Assembly: GCF_016786355.1 (NCBI RefSeq)
Contig: NZ_JADWYX010000085.1
Span: forward strand, 1 to 39,261
DNA from: Frankia sp. AgB1.9
GTDB lineage: Bacteria > Actinomycetota > Actinomycetes > Frankiales > Frankiaceae
Reading direction: 5' to 3'
DNA length: 39,261 nucleotides
Shown here: in pieces, positions 8,597-17,600 of the stretch
How the letters are laid out: every line of letters begins with the position of its first letter
Position numbering within the stretch: the stretch's first letter is position 1
Translations under genes and position numbers: made by a program
Notes under the pieces: model-generated
What the model was told of the DNA's origin: nothing
Database searches by the model: none
Seen by the model: the letters and a program-made list of their open reading frames with translations, nothing else

Positions 8597-8618
8597 GGTT
8601 ACCCGCAGTGGTTACTAT
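8597..8618 (+). promoter_or_regulatory. Paired GGTTAC direct repeats with a -10-like hexamer
   Basis: GGTTAC occurs at 8597-8602 and 8610-8615, 13 bp apart. The second copy runs into TACTAT (8613-8618), a good -10 for actinobacteria, and GTCACC follows. Direct repeats at about this spacing suit a response-regulator site. It lies in the 650-bp gap 8503-9151, where I see no gene: the long frame open from 8645 has poor third-position GC. Confidence 0.4.
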
Positions 8619-9110
8619 GTCACCAGGCGCGGTCGTTCTCACCCATGCAGGGTGGGCCCGTCGAGAGTTGTCCTGTCGCGGGTCCCGCGGATGCCGGAGT
8701 GCCCGCTGGTCCACCACCAGTCGCAGCCAACGGACCGAACCCGGTGGATCAGGCTTCGGCGGCATTGGTGGGGGAGCCGGTTTCACGCTCTCACCGACCC
8801 GCCGTCCCGGCAGCCCAGAAGGCGGGCTCGTCGGGAAACGCCCTGAGCGCCGGGATGGGCCGGTCTGGAGCTGGTCTCACGCCGGCCCCCGCCCCGGGCT
8901 GGGCGCGGCGCCAGGCCGGCTTCGAGCCCGATGAGGGCACGGCCGAGCGCTGGCTGCCACGGGTCATACCGCTCTGCCTGCCCACCGATCGGCGGCTAGA
9001 ACCTCCCGGTCGGTCCGGGGCCGACCCGGTGTGGAGGAGCTCGCACGGGATCACACCGACCGCCGCAATGCGGACCAACCGGTCCACGCGGTGGCCGGGG
9101 GCGAAGCGTC

Positions 9111-9142
9111 GTACGACGGGCTCGGGGCGCCCGTCGTACCCT
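9111..9142 (+). promoter_or_regulatory. 10-bp inverted repeat overlapping a -10 element
   Basis: GTACGACGGG (9111-9120), a 9-nt loop and CCCGTCGTAC (9130-9139) form a perfect inverted repeat. Its right arm runs into TACCCT (9137-9142), a plausible -10 placed 9 nt before the ATG at 9152. This fits a nearly leaderless promoter under a palindromic operator. No convincing -35 was seen. Confidence 0.45.
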
Positions 9143-9151
9143 GCCCTCACC

Positions 9152-10693
9152 ATGTCTGTGTCGTCGTTCGGCTCGTATGAGGGCCACGCCCCCAACGAGT
9201 ACGGGCACGATTCCGGCTATCAGCCGGTCGACCCGGTCGCTGTGCCCGGGCCCACGGCGCCGTGGGCGACGGAGGCCGGGCCGAGTCCGGCCGGGCCGGG
9301 CGGGATTCCGGGCGGTCTGGCCGTCAGCCACGTGACCGACTGGCGGATGGCCGTCGACGAGCTTGGCCGCCCGATCCCACCCCCGCCGGGCTACGCGTCG
9401 CGGCCGGCCCCAGACGGCCCGCAGCCGCCGCCGACGCTTCTCCCGGCGGCACCCTTCTCGCCCGCGGGCCTGTTCCCGGTACCGACGTCCTGGTCGTCGA
9501 CCGGGTCGCCCACCTACCAGGACGCGCTGTCTCACGAGTCGCTGTCCGACCAGTCGCTGTCCCACCAGCCGCCGCCCGTGTCGATGCCGGCCACCGAACG
9601 AGCGCCGTTCGAGGTCACGACGACAGCCGGGCTGGGTTCCGACCGGCCGCGGCTGCCTGGTGACGCCCCGTCACCCGGTCCTTCGGCGCCGGTGGGCTCC
9701 TTTACCGAGCTGGCCGCGTCGCCCTACGGATCACTCCCGGGGGTGTCGCTGCCTTCGGGCGCCTTCGTGCCGGCGTCGGTGCCCGTCCCGGTGGCGGACA
9801 TCGGGCCGGGCCTGACCGCGCTCGACGACGGCGTGATCGGCGTCGACTTCCCGCCGCCGTATCCACCCCGCCAGACGGACCGGCGGCACGCGCAGGACCA
9901 GCCGCTCGTGCCCGGCCAGCCCTTCGTCCCGGACCAGCCCTACGGGCCGAACCACCCCTACGGGCCGGACTCGTACGTACCGGACCCGTCGTACGTCCCG
10001 GACCCGCCGTATGGGCCGGACCGGTCGTACTCGCCGGAGCCGTCCTACGCGCTGGATCGGTCGTACGGGGCCGACCCGCGGTTCGGGCCGGACCAGTCGA
10101 GCCGGCCTCGACTCGAGGAGCCGTCGGCGCCCCAGCGGCTGGACTACGGGACCGCATCGCGCCCGGTCCAGGGCCCCGCACCGGTGGCGGCCTCCGACTG
10201 GGACGTCGTCGGGGACGGCCTGATGGTGGGTGGGTCCTCGGCTGCCGACCCGCCGGCGGCGGCCGGGCCCGCAGCCGTGGCCTTGCCGCCTGGGCTGGCC
10301 GACCTCGCCGCCGCGGCCGCCGCGGCGGTCCAGGCGGTGGCCGCCGACAGGGGTGACCGGCCCGCGGACGGGGCGGCTACCGTGCCCATGGCGCTGGAGC
10401 CGTATCGCGGCCACCGCCGGATCAGTCCGGAGGACCTCGCGGCGAGGCACACGGTTGTCCGTGAGCAGGTCGACTACGCGTTGGCGGAGATCGCGTTGGC
10501 GAAGGCCGCGTTCCGCCGGGCCTGCGAGGACACCGGTCGGCCCGGCTGGCCGTTCCGGGACACCGAGGTGGACCTGATGCGCCGTCCCGCGGTGGCGCAC
10601 GCGCTGTTCTGCGAGCTGGCCGGCATCGAGCGGCTCCGGGTCTGGGCCCAGGAGCTCTACTGGCTTCAGGAGCAGAACCGCGGCTTCGCCTAG
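9152..10693 (+). CDS. Pro/Tyr-rich disordered protein with conserved C-terminal helical region
   Basis: 513 aa, function not recognised. Residues 1-400 are low in complexity (Pro, Gly, Ser, Ala). They include a run of imperfect short repeats of the type PDPSY/GPDRSY at about 250-315 and an Ala-rich stretch near 390. The last 95 residues differ: charged, helix-forming and free of Pro runs (RISPEDLAARHTVV, then YALAEIALAKAAFRRACEDTG, then ELAGIERLRVWAQELYWLQEQ). They look like the functional domain. No membrane segment or signal peptide is visible. The ATG at 9152 is chosen because coding bias starts there. The same frame is open from 8645 but looks non-coding. The TACCCT hexamer and inverted repeat just upstream support this start. 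Confidence 0.7.
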   Translation: MSVSSFGSYEGHAPNEYGHDSGYQPVDPVAVPGPTAPWATEAGPSPAGPGGIPGGLAVSHVTDWRMAVDELGRPIPPPPGYASRPAPDGPQPPPTLLPAAPFSPAGLFPVPTSWSSTGSPTYQDALSHESLSDQSLSHQPPPVSMPATERAPFEVTTTAGLGSDRPRLPGDAPSPGPSAPVGSFTELAASPYGSLPGVSLPSGAFVPASVPVPVADIGPGLTALDDGVIGVDFPPPYPPRQTDRRHAQDQPLVPGQPFVPDQPYGPNHPYGPDSYVPDPSYVPDPPYGPDRSYSPEPSYALDRSYGADPRFGPDQSSRPRLEEPSAPQRLDYGTASRPVQGPAPVAASDWDVVGDGLMVGGSSAADPPAAAGPAAVALPPGLADLAAAAAAAVQAVAADRGDRPADGAATVPMALEPYRGHRRISPEDLAARHTVVREQVDYALAEIALAKAAFRRACEDTGRPGWPFRDTEVDLMRRPAVAHALFCELAGIERLRVWAQELYWLQEQNRGFA

Positions 10694-10831
10694 ATCCGTC
10701 GGGTCGGCCGGCGAGCCTCTTTGGTGCCCTGCTGCTGCCCTCGCGAGCAGTCGAACTCCCGACTTCGGCGCTCCTGCCAACCGGCCAAGGGTAAATTTCA
10801 CCCAGGTGCTCGGGGGAGGCTGTGATCAATC

Positions 10832-11065
10832 ATGGAAGTGCCAGCGGATCCAAGGCTGTCCGATTGTGCCTGTGGTCATCAGCGGGTCGAGCATCGACAC
10901 GACCGGCCAGGATCTGACTGCTGCCGCTGCGACTGCGCGCGTTACGGCCACGTCGCCCGGGCTGAGCTTCACCGAGTCGCTCCTGTGACATCGAAGGCAG
11001 CGCGGCCGAAGCTGCCGGCCATGGCCGCGGTGAGGCGGGCGCTCAGCGTGGCGGGCTCAGCATGA
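10832..11065 (+). CDS. Small Cys/His-rich (zinc-binding-like) protein
   Basis: 77 aa. The N-terminal half carries the pattern CxCGHxxxxHxHxxxGxDCCxCxCxRYGH (residues 12-41), seen in short actinobacterial and rhizobial hypothetical proteins and consistent with one or two bound zinc ions. The rest is Ala/Arg-rich. GGGGGAGG lies 12-13 nt before the ATG at 10832, rather far. The 3' end overlaps the convergent cyclase gene by 23 bp, so the tail past residue 45 may be chance. The role is unknown; nucleic-acid or protein binding would be a guess. Confidence 0.55.
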   Translation: MEVPADPRLSDCACGHQRVEHRHDRPGSDCCRCDCARYGHVARAELHRVAPVTSKAARPKLPAMAAVRRALSVAGSA

Positions 11066-14000
11066 CGACCGTCGTGTCCGGGCCCTCGAGGTTCTCGAAG
11101 GCCCGGTTGGCTAGCGCGGCGGCGGTGACGTTTCCCCTGCGGTGGTAGCGCTCGATAGCGCTCGCCAGGCTCACGGCCGCCTCGTCCTTGCGGTCGGCCC
11201 GGTGTAGCACCTCGGCGCGGGCCAGCAGCGCGACGGCCTGGCCATCCAGGTCGTCGGTCTGGCCGGACAGGTCGACGGCGGTCTCGGCGAACCGCAGCGC
11301 CTCGTCATCCCGGCCGCGGATCGCCAGCAGCCGGGCGTGCACCCCGCACCAGCCGGCCTGCGCGGGCAGCTGGTCGGAGGCGGCCGCGTCCCGGCAGCGG
11401 GTGACGTACTTGCCGGCGTCGTCGAGGCGGCCCAGCGCCAGCATGACGTCCGCCAGCGCGGCCGCCCTGGTCGCCAGATACGCCCGCTCGCCCATCCGGG
11501 ACAGGTGCCGACAGCTGCGGCGCAGCTCGCGCTCGGCGGTGACCAGGTCGTCGGCCAGCACGGCCACCCTGGCGACGACGAACCCGCTGTGCAACGGGTC
11601 GAAGCGCGGGCCGCGCACCTCCCAGACGATCTCCTCGGCATCCTTGAGGTGCGTCCGCGCCGCCTCCAGGTCACCGGACATCGCGGTGAGCACCGCGAGC
11701 TGGGCGAGCAGCGCCCGGCGCTGACCCCGGTCGTCGCCGGCGGCGTCCAGCGCGGACGTCGCGAGCCCGATCGCCTCGCCGACCGACCGCGGCGTCCAGC
11801 TCAGCAGCCCGATCAGCTCGCGGCGCAGTGACTGCGCGGCCCGTGGCACGCCCGAGTCCTCGGCGTGCCCGACCGCCATCTCCATCGCCTTCTCGGCCGC
11901 CCCGAACTGGCCGGCGGCCGTGTAGGCGGCGGCCTGGCTGCGGCAGGCGAGCGCGGCCCCGACCTCGTCGCCGTCGCGGACGAAGTCGCCGAGCGCCTCA
12001 CCCGCCTCGTCGAGGGTCGTCGCGACGAGGCCGTCGGGCTCGGTGGAGAACAGCACCCGCAGGTGGGCGAGCCGGGCGTGCGCCCGTAGCCCGTCCTCGC
12101 CGGCGCGGCGTGCCCTCTCGGTGACCTGGCGCAGGATCCGGTCGGCGTCGGAGAGCCGGCCGAACGAGTACAGCGCCCAGCCCAGGTCGATCTCGGCCCG
12201 CAGCCGCAACGGCTCCAGCTCCGGCAGCAGCACGATCGCTCGCTTGAGCAGCTGGGCGGCGCCCATCTCGTCGCCCTGGCGGACCCGGTCGGCCGCCTCG
12301 ATCAGGCAGCTGGCGGCCTGCCGGCCGAGCTCGACGGTCGCCGCGTCGCGCTGGCCGAGCTCGACCCGGTAGCGGTAGGCCTGCTCCAGGTGGTAGCCGA
12401 CGAGCTCGTCGTGCTCGCCAGGGCCGCCGACCATCCTGGCCTGCAGCCAGCGGGCGAACCGCTCGTGCAGGTCGGCCCGCTGCCGCTTCGACGTCGCCTG
12501 GTAGGCGCAGTCGCGCAGCAGCACGTGCAGGAAGCGGAACGCCTCGACGCCGGGCAGGTCGGAACGGTCCGGGTGCACCAGCTCCTTGCGCACCAGGGCC
12601 AGGCAGTGCGCCGCGACCTGCGGGCGCTCCTCCGGCTCGGAGAGGTCGACGACCGCGTCCAGGTAGAACCTGGCGCCGACGACGGCCGCCCGCTCCAGCA
12701 CCTGCCGTTCGGCGGTGTCCAGCCGGTCGAGCCGGGCCGCGAGCAGTGCGGAGATCGTCGGCGGGACCTTGACGTTGCGCAGGCTGCCGGTGGCCGTCCA
12801 ACGGTCGCCGTCCCGGCGCAGCAGGCCGTCGTCGACCAGCGCGGCCACCATCTGCTCGACGAACAGCGGGTTGCCCGACGCCGACGAGGTGATCCGGGCG
12901 ACGAGCGCCGGGTCCAGGTCGTCGGAGCCCATCAGGCTACGGATCAGCCGTTGGCAGCGGGCCTCGGTGAGCGGTTGCAGCAGCATCGAGGTGGCGTTCA
13001 GCTTGCCGCCGCCCCACTGCCGGCGCTCCTCCAGCAGTTCGGGCCTGCTCAGGCTCAGCAGCAGGATCGGCGCGTCGCGGGACCAGTCGGTGATGTGCTC
13101 GATCAGGTCGAGCAGTGTCGGCTCGGCCCAGTGCACGTCGTCGAAGCAGAGCACCAGCGGGCGGCGTTCGGCCAGCGCGTGGAAGAAGGTGCGCACCGCC
13201 CAGAAGCTCTCCTGGGTACCGACCTCGGCGCCCCCGAGACCGACCAGCGGGGCGAGCGCGGCGACGACCTCGGGCGCGCCGGCGACGCCCAGCTCGTCGA
13301 GCAGCTCGCGCAGCCGGCGTTTGCCCTCAGGGGCCGGCGAGTCGGCGGACATCCCGGTCGCCTGGCGGACCATCTCCATCAGCGGCCAGTAGGCGATGCC
13401 CTCGCCGTAGGAAAGGCAGCGGCCGGACAGCACGGTCGCCCGGCTCGCGACGCCGTCGCAGAACTCCTTGACCATCCGTGACTTCCCGATGCCGGCGGGG
13501 CCGAGCACGGTGAACAGATGGCAGATCCGTTCCTCGACGACGGCCTCGAAGGCGTCCTGGATGCGCCGGCGTTCCCGGTTGCGCCCGATCACCGGCGCGG
13601 CCAGGCTCAGCGACGGCGTCCGGCTGCCGGGGCCGGCCGTGGGGTCGACCAGGCCGAGCAGCCGGTGCGCCCGCACGGGGTCGCGCTTCCCCTGCACCAC
13701 CATCGGCGGCACGCTGTCGACGGTGACGCTGTGCCGGATCAGCCGGTAGGTGACGTCGCCGATCAGGATCTCGTCGGGCGCGGCGGCGACCTCCAGCCGG
13801 GAGGCGACGTTGACCGCGTCACCGGTGACCCCGCCGCCGGCGACGGTGACCTCGCCGGTGTTGATCCCGATCCGGACCCGCAGGCCGATGCCCCAGCCGC
13901 GATGCAGGTCGAGGTTGAGCTCCCGCAACCGGGCCCGGATCTCCAGGGCGGTGCGCACCGCTCGCAGCGAGTCGTCCTCGTGCAGCACCGGAATGCCGAA

Positions 14001-14273
14001 GACCGCGAAGACGGCGTCGCCGATGAACTTCTCGACGGTGCCACCGTGCGCGTAGATGGCCTCCCTGGCCAGGTCGAAGAACCGGGCCATCACCTGCTGT
14101 AGCGGCTCGGAGTCGATGTTCTCGGCCAGCCGGGTCGAGTCCGTGATGTCGACGAAAAGCACCGTGACCGTCTTGCGGGTCCCGCTGACCGCGGTGGGGA
14201 GGGCGTTCCCGCAGGCGGAGCAGAACCGGGAATCGTCCTGGTTCTGCCGCGCACATACCGGGCACCGCACCAT
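11043..14273 (-). CDS. Class III nucleotide cyclase fused to AAA/NACHT-like ATPase and TPR domain
   Basis: 1076 aa from the ATG at 14273. A zinc ribbon (Cys 4, 7, 18, 21) is followed by a class III cyclase domain (about 35-205). Metal aspartates D42 and D86, substrate-specifying K82 and D152, and transition-state N155 and R159 are all present, predicting an active adenylate cyclase making cAMP. Next is a P-loop ATPase with Walker A GPAGIGKS (258-265) and Walker B LVLCFDDVHW. From about residue 620 to the end are Ala/Leu/Arg helical TPR-like repeats. This is the common actinobacterial cyclase/AAA/TPR signalling architecture, likely cytosolic. ATGs at 14423 and 14489 are also in frame, but the added segment is Pro-rich with poorer third-position GC. 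TACCAT lies 7 nt before 14273 and could give a leaderless transcript. What the TPR part senses is unknown. Confidence 0.9.
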   Translation of the reverse strand: MVRCPVCARQNQDDSRFCSACGNALPTAVSGTRKTVTVLFVDITDSTRLAENIDSEPLQQVMARFFDLAREAIYAHGGTVEKFIGDAVFAVFGIPVLHEDDSLRAVRTALEIRARLRELNLDLHRGWGIGLRVRIGINTGEVTVAGGGVTGDAVNVASRLEVAAAPDEILIGDVTYRLIRHSVTVDSVPPMVVQGKRDPVRAHRLLGLVDPTAGPGSRTPSLSLAAPVIGRNRERRRIQDAFEAVVEERICHLFTVLGPAGIGKSRMVKEFCDGVASRATVLSGRCLSYGEGIAYWPLMEMVRQATGMSADSPAPEGKRRLRELLDELGVAGAPEVVAALAPLVGLGGAEVGTQESFWAVRTFFHALAERRPLVLCFDDVHWAEPTLLDLIEHITDWSRDAPILLLSLSRPELLEERRQWGGGKLNATSMLLQPLTEARCQRLIRSLMGSDDLDPALVARITSSASGNPLFVEQMVAALVDDGLLRRDGDRWTATGSLRNVKVPPTISALLAARLDRLDTAERQVLERAAVVGARFYLDAVVDLSEPEERPQVAAHCLALVRKELVHPDRSDLPGVEAFRFLHVLLRDCAYQATSKRQRADLHERFARWLQARMVGGPGEHDELVGYHLEQAYRYRVELGQRDAATVELGRQAASCLIEAADRVRQGDEMGAAQLLKRAIVLLPELEPLRLRAEIDLGWALYSFGRLSDADRILRQVTERARRAGEDGLRAHARLAHLRVLFSTEPDGLVATTLDEAGEALGDFVRDGDEVGAALACRSQAAAYTAAGQFGAAEKAMEMAVGHAEDSGVPRAAQSLRRELIGLLSWTPRSVGEAIGLATSALDAAGDDRGQRRALLAQLAVLTAMSGDLEAARTHLKDAEEIVWEVRGPRFDPLHSGFVVARVAVLADDLVTAERELRRSCRHLSRMGERAYLATRAAALADVMLALGRLDDAGKYVTRCRDAAASDQLPAQAGWCGVHARLLAIRGRDDEALRFAETAVDLSGQTDDLDGQAVALLARAEVLHRADRKDEAAVSLASAIERYHRRGNVTAAALANRAFENLEGPDTTVVMLSPPR

Positions 14274-14532
14274 GTGCCGGATGGTAGGCCGAACGGGCCG
14301 CCCGACGGCGGGGGATTTCGGCATCGGTCGACTGCGCGGTGATCCGTCCCACATCGGCTCGTCGAGCGGCTTTTCCCTGGCCCGGGGGTGGGGGTTGCCC
14401 GGATCGCCTGGTTGGTCGTTCATCCGCGCGAGCCCCGGCGCGGCGCGGCCCATGCCCAAGCCAAGCCGTGCCTCCCGCGGGTGCGGCATTCGGTCGGTAC
14501 CACCATAGTCAGCGTCGGGCTGCCAGCCCTCG

Positions 14533-15168
14533 TCAGGAGATGTCGGCCCAGCGCAGGTCGCCGTTCGATTCACGCAGGCAGGCGATCGGACGGCCCGATG
14601 GATCCCGCTGGACCTGTCCCACGTCGGAGCTGGAGCAGGCCGTGCCGGACGCCGGCCCGCTCGGCTGCGGCTTGGGCGGGGAGTCCGACCAGGCGCCAAG
14701 GCCGGCCGCGCCCGTGGGGACGGCCACCGGCACGCAGAACAGCGTCAGCCCGTTGATCGCCGCCTGCGGCGCCGAGTCCTGGCTTGGGACGCATGGCTCG
14801 CCGACGAAGACCGGTGAGGCGGCCACGTCGGGACTGGCGGCCTGCTCGGAGGCGGAGCCGGACGGGCCTCCGCTGGCCGTTCCGTCCGCGGTCGCGCCGC
14901 CTGTCCCGCCAGCGTTCGCGCCCGTCGCGCCAGGTGACGGCTCGGCCTTGGTACTCGGCGCCGGGGCTGGGGTGGTCGCGGCCGAGTCCGGCCCGGCGGC
15001 GCTCGCGCTCGGGTCGGGCCCGCCCGGCGCGCTGTTCGCGGCGGACGTCGCGGTGCTCTGGCTCCTGTCGTGCCCACAGCCGACGAGGGTGCCGAACAGC
15101 GCCGCGGCAACCATCGCCGGCACCACGCTCGCCACCACCGCCTGGCGAACCCGCGCCCACCCGGCCAC
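14533..15168 (-). CDS. Putative secreted lipoprotein, function unknown
   Basis: 211 aa. A basic N-terminus, a hydrophobic stretch (VVASVVPAMVAAALFGTLVG) and a lipobox-like LVGC (near residue 31) predict lipid anchoring outside the membrane. About 80 residues of Ser/Ala/Gly/Pro-rich linker follow, then a compact C-terminal part with four Cys (EPCVPSQ, LFCVPV, TACSSS, IACLRE) that could form two disulfides. The GTG at 15168 is decided by a strong GGAGGAGG six nt upstream. A longer frame opening at 15225 is unlikely. No known family recognised. It may be co-transcribed with the cyclase downstream, though about 260 bp separate them (14274-14532, with no gene I trust). Confidence 0.75.
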   Translation of the reverse strand: MAGWARVRQAVVASVVPAMVAAALFGTLVGCGHDRSQSTATSAANSAPGGPDPSASAAGPDSAATTPAPAPSTKAEPSPGATGANAGGTGGATADGTASGGPSGSASEQAASPDVAASPVFVGEPCVPSQDSAPQAAINGLTLFCVPVAVPTGAAGLGAWSDSPPKPQPSGPASGTACSSSDVGQVQRDPSGRPIACLRESNGDLRWADIS

Positions 15169-15505
15169 GGCGCACCTCCTCCCACCCGGCGGACCGGGTT
15201 GGCACGCCGCCAGGGCGGACGTCACCCGGTGGCGAGGCGCTTACAAGCTATCGCGTTGCGTAGCGGGGCGTTGACCTGCCCGGCTGCCTCCGTCGGGGTT
15301 TCACGATCCAGCTTAGGCACGCCATTGATCGTTGGTTGCTGCTTCGTCTTTCGTCTCGCGATGCTCACCCCCTCCGTGGTGGCTGTGTGTTGCGTCACAG
15401 GGGAAGGTCGCCGGGTGCCCGGCTGACCTGTTGTCCCTTGTCTCCGCGCCTGGTTCGTATGTCGATCATGGCCGACGGAGGTCGGGAAGACGGGTTTGCT
15501 CCTGG

Positions 15506-15547
15506 GTTACTCGCTAGTAGCATGGGTACGACGTACTCACCAGTAAC
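15506..15547. promoter_or_regulatory. Paired palindromic operator upstream of the acyl-CoA dehydrogenase
   Basis: TACTCGCTAGTA (15508-15519) and TACTCACCAGTA (15534-15545) share the pattern TACT-CRCY-AGTA with centres 26 bp apart. The outer halves read GTTACT and AGTAAC and are exact complements of each other. The pair sits 105-145 bp before the dehydrogenase start, in the 480-bp divergent gap 15169-15651 with no other gene. The form suits a TetR-family dimer pair; the regulator is not in this window. Confidence 0.6.
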
Positions 15548-15651
15548 AAAGCCGACGGGCCGTGTGCTCGACGTCGGCACGGGCCTGGGGCGGACACGGC
15601 GGCGCGGCTGACGGCCGAGCGGCCGGCGGAATCCTCCGGAGCGCATACGAC

Positions 15652-17532
15652 ATGGGGGCGGCCATGGGGCACTACCGAAGCAACCTTCGGGACATCGAGT
15701 TCAACCTCTTCGAGGTGTTCAAGGTCGACCAGATCCTGGGCACCGGCCCGTTCGCGGAGATGGACCGGGAGACAGCGCACGAGGTCCTCGTAGAGCTCGA
15801 GCGGCTGGCCACCGGCCCGCTGGGCGAGTCGTTCGCGGACGCGGACCGCAATCCCCCTCAGTTCGACGCGGCCACCGGGACCGTCCGGCTGCCCGAGTCA
15901 TTCAAGAAGTCCTACCGCTCCCTGGAGGAGGGCGAGTGGTGGCGGCTGTTCGTGCCCGCGCACCTCGGCGGCCTCGGCGCCCCGCCGACCGTCGCCTGGG
16001 CCGCCTCCGAGCTGATCCTGGGCTCGAACCCGGCCGTCTTCATGTACATGGCCGGCCCGACCTTCGCCGGCATCCTCGACCAGCTCGGTACCGCCTCGCA
16101 GAAGAAGTTCGCGGCTCAGGCGGTCGAGCGGCAGTGGGGCGCGACGATGGTGCTCACCGAGCCGGACGCCGGTTCCGACGTGGGCGCCGGCCGCACCAGG
16201 GCCGTCCAGCAGTCCGACGGCACCTGGCACATCGAGGGCGTCAAGCGGTTCATCACCAGCGGTGACTGGGACATCCCCGAGAACATCTTCCACATGGTGC
16301 TTGCCCGGCCGGAGGGACACGGCCCGGGCTCCAAGGGCCTGTCGATGTTCATCGTGCCGAAGTTCATGCCGGACCCCGAGACGGGTGCGCCCGGCGCCCG
16401 CAACGGCGTCTACGTCACCAACGTCGAGCACAAGATGGGTCTGAAGGTCTCCGCGACCACCGAGCTGCGCTTCGGCGAGAGGGCGCCCGCCGTCGGCTGG
16501 CTGGTCGGCGACGTCCACGACGGCATCGCCCAGATGTTCCAGGTGATCGAGCACGCCCGGATGATGGTCGGCACGAAGGCCATCGCCACCCTGTCCACCG
16601 GGTACCTCAACGCGCTGGAGTTCGCCCGTACCCGGGTCCAGGGCGCCGACCTCGCCGCCACCGACAAGGGCGCGCCGCGCGTCACGATCATCCACCACCC
16701 GGACGTCCGCAGAATGCTCATGGCGCAGAAGGCCTACGCCGAGGGCATGCGGGCGCTGGTGCTCTACACCGCGTCCTTCCAGGACACCATCGCCGCGGCC
16801 GAGTCCGCGGGCGGCGTGCCCGGGTCGCGGGCCGCGCTGTCCGGCGCGGACGGCTCCGCCGCCGAGCGGGCCGCCCGGATGAACGACCTGCTGCTGCCGA
16901 TCGTCAAGGGCGTCGGTTCGGAGCGGTCCTACGAGCTGCTTGCCAGCTCGCTGCAGATCTTCGGTGGCTCCGGCTACCTGCAGGACTACCCGGTCGAGCA
17001 GTACATCCGGGATGCCAAGATCGACACTCTCTACGAGGGGACGACGTCGATCCAGGGCCAGGACCTGTTCTTCCGCAAGATCGTGCGGGATCAGGGCCAG
17101 GCACTGACCGCGCTGCTCATCGACATCCAGGCCTTCGCCAAGGGCGACGCCGGCAACGGCACCCTCGCCAAGGAGCGCGACCAGCTCGCCGCCGCGCTTG
17201 AGGACGTCCAGTCGATGGTCGGGGCCCTGGTCGGCTTCCTCGGCTCGGCCGCCGAGAACCGCGAAGAGGTCTACAAGGTGGGCCTCAACACCACCCGGCT
17301 GCTGATGAGCCTCGGCGATCTGGTGATCGGCTGGCTGCTGCTGCGGGGCGCCGAGGTCGCGGTCGCGGCGGTCGAGGACGGCCCGTCCAGCCGCGACGCC
17401 GCGTTCTACCGGGGCAAGATCGCCGCGGCCAAGTGGTTCGCCGCGAACGTCCTGCCCGAGCTGCACACCCGCCGCGCCATGCTGGAGGCGGCCGACCTCG
17501 ACCTCATGACACTGCCCGAGGAAGCGTTCTAG
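15652..17532 (+). CDS. Acyl-CoA dehydrogenase, FadE5-like
   Basis: 626 aa. An FAD enzyme introducing the trans-2 double bond into acyl-CoA in beta-oxidation. The N-terminus (GHYRSNLRDIEFNLFEVF) and the PESFKKSYRSLEEGEWWRL segment match the long FadE5 type of mycobacteria (about 610 aa) rather than the 380-aa short type. The central beta domain has MVLTEPDAGSDVG, contacting FAD and substrate. The C-terminal helical domain has FGGSGYLQDYPVEQYIRDAKIDTLYEGT, whose Glu in YEGT sits at the usual catalytic-base position. An extra C-terminal helical domain follows (after about 490), as in FadE5. The ATG at 15652 follows GGAG at 10 nt; an ATG at 15664 is also possible. A paired palindromic operator lies upstream and a strong hairpin downstream, so it is a single-gene unit. 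Confidence 0.93.
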   Translation: MGAAMGHYRSNLRDIEFNLFEVFKVDQILGTGPFAEMDRETAHEVLVELERLATGPLGESFADADRNPPQFDAATGTVRLPESFKKSYRSLEEGEWWRLFVPAHLGGLGAPPTVAWAASELILGSNPAVFMYMAGPTFAGILDQLGTASQKKFAAQAVERQWGATMVLTEPDAGSDVGAGRTRAVQQSDGTWHIEGVKRFITSGDWDIPENIFHMVLARPEGHGPGSKGLSMFIVPKFMPDPETGAPGARNGVYVTNVEHKMGLKVSATTELRFGERAPAVGWLVGDVHDGIAQMFQVIEHARMMVGTKAIATLSTGYLNALEFARTRVQGADLAATDKGAPRVTIIHHPDVRRMLMAQKAYAEGMRALVLYTASFQDTIAAAESAGGVPGSRAALSGADGSAAERAARMNDLLLPIVKGVGSERSYELLASSLQIFGGSGYLQDYPVEQYIRDAKIDTLYEGTTSIQGQDLFFRKIVRDQGQALTALLIDIQAFAKGDAGNGTLAKERDQLAAALEDVQSMVGALVGFLGSAAENREEVYKVGLNTTRLLMSLGDLVIGWLLLRGAEVAVAAVEDGPSSRDAAFYRGKIAAAKWFAANVLPELHTRRAMLEAADLDLMTLPEEAF

Positions 17533-17561
17533 CCCGCCCCACCGGTCCGCCCGACCGGTAA

Positions 17562-17600
17562 CCACCGGCCGCCTGGTGCTCCCGCACCGGCGGCCGGTGG
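17562..17600 (+). terminator. Strong hairpin terminator after the acyl-CoA dehydrogenase
   Basis: CCACCGGCCGCC pairs perfectly with GGCGGCCGGTGG, and inside it GGTGC pairs with GCACC around a TCCC loop, with one bulged T: 17 bp in all. It starts 30 nt past the stop at 17532. There is no clear U-tract, as often in actinobacteria. Confidence 0.75.

Noticed and set aside
8645..9151. 170-residue upstream extension of the Pro/Tyr-rich protein
   Set aside because: Many A/T third positions and an inverted repeat plus -10 near its end; coding bias begins at 9152.
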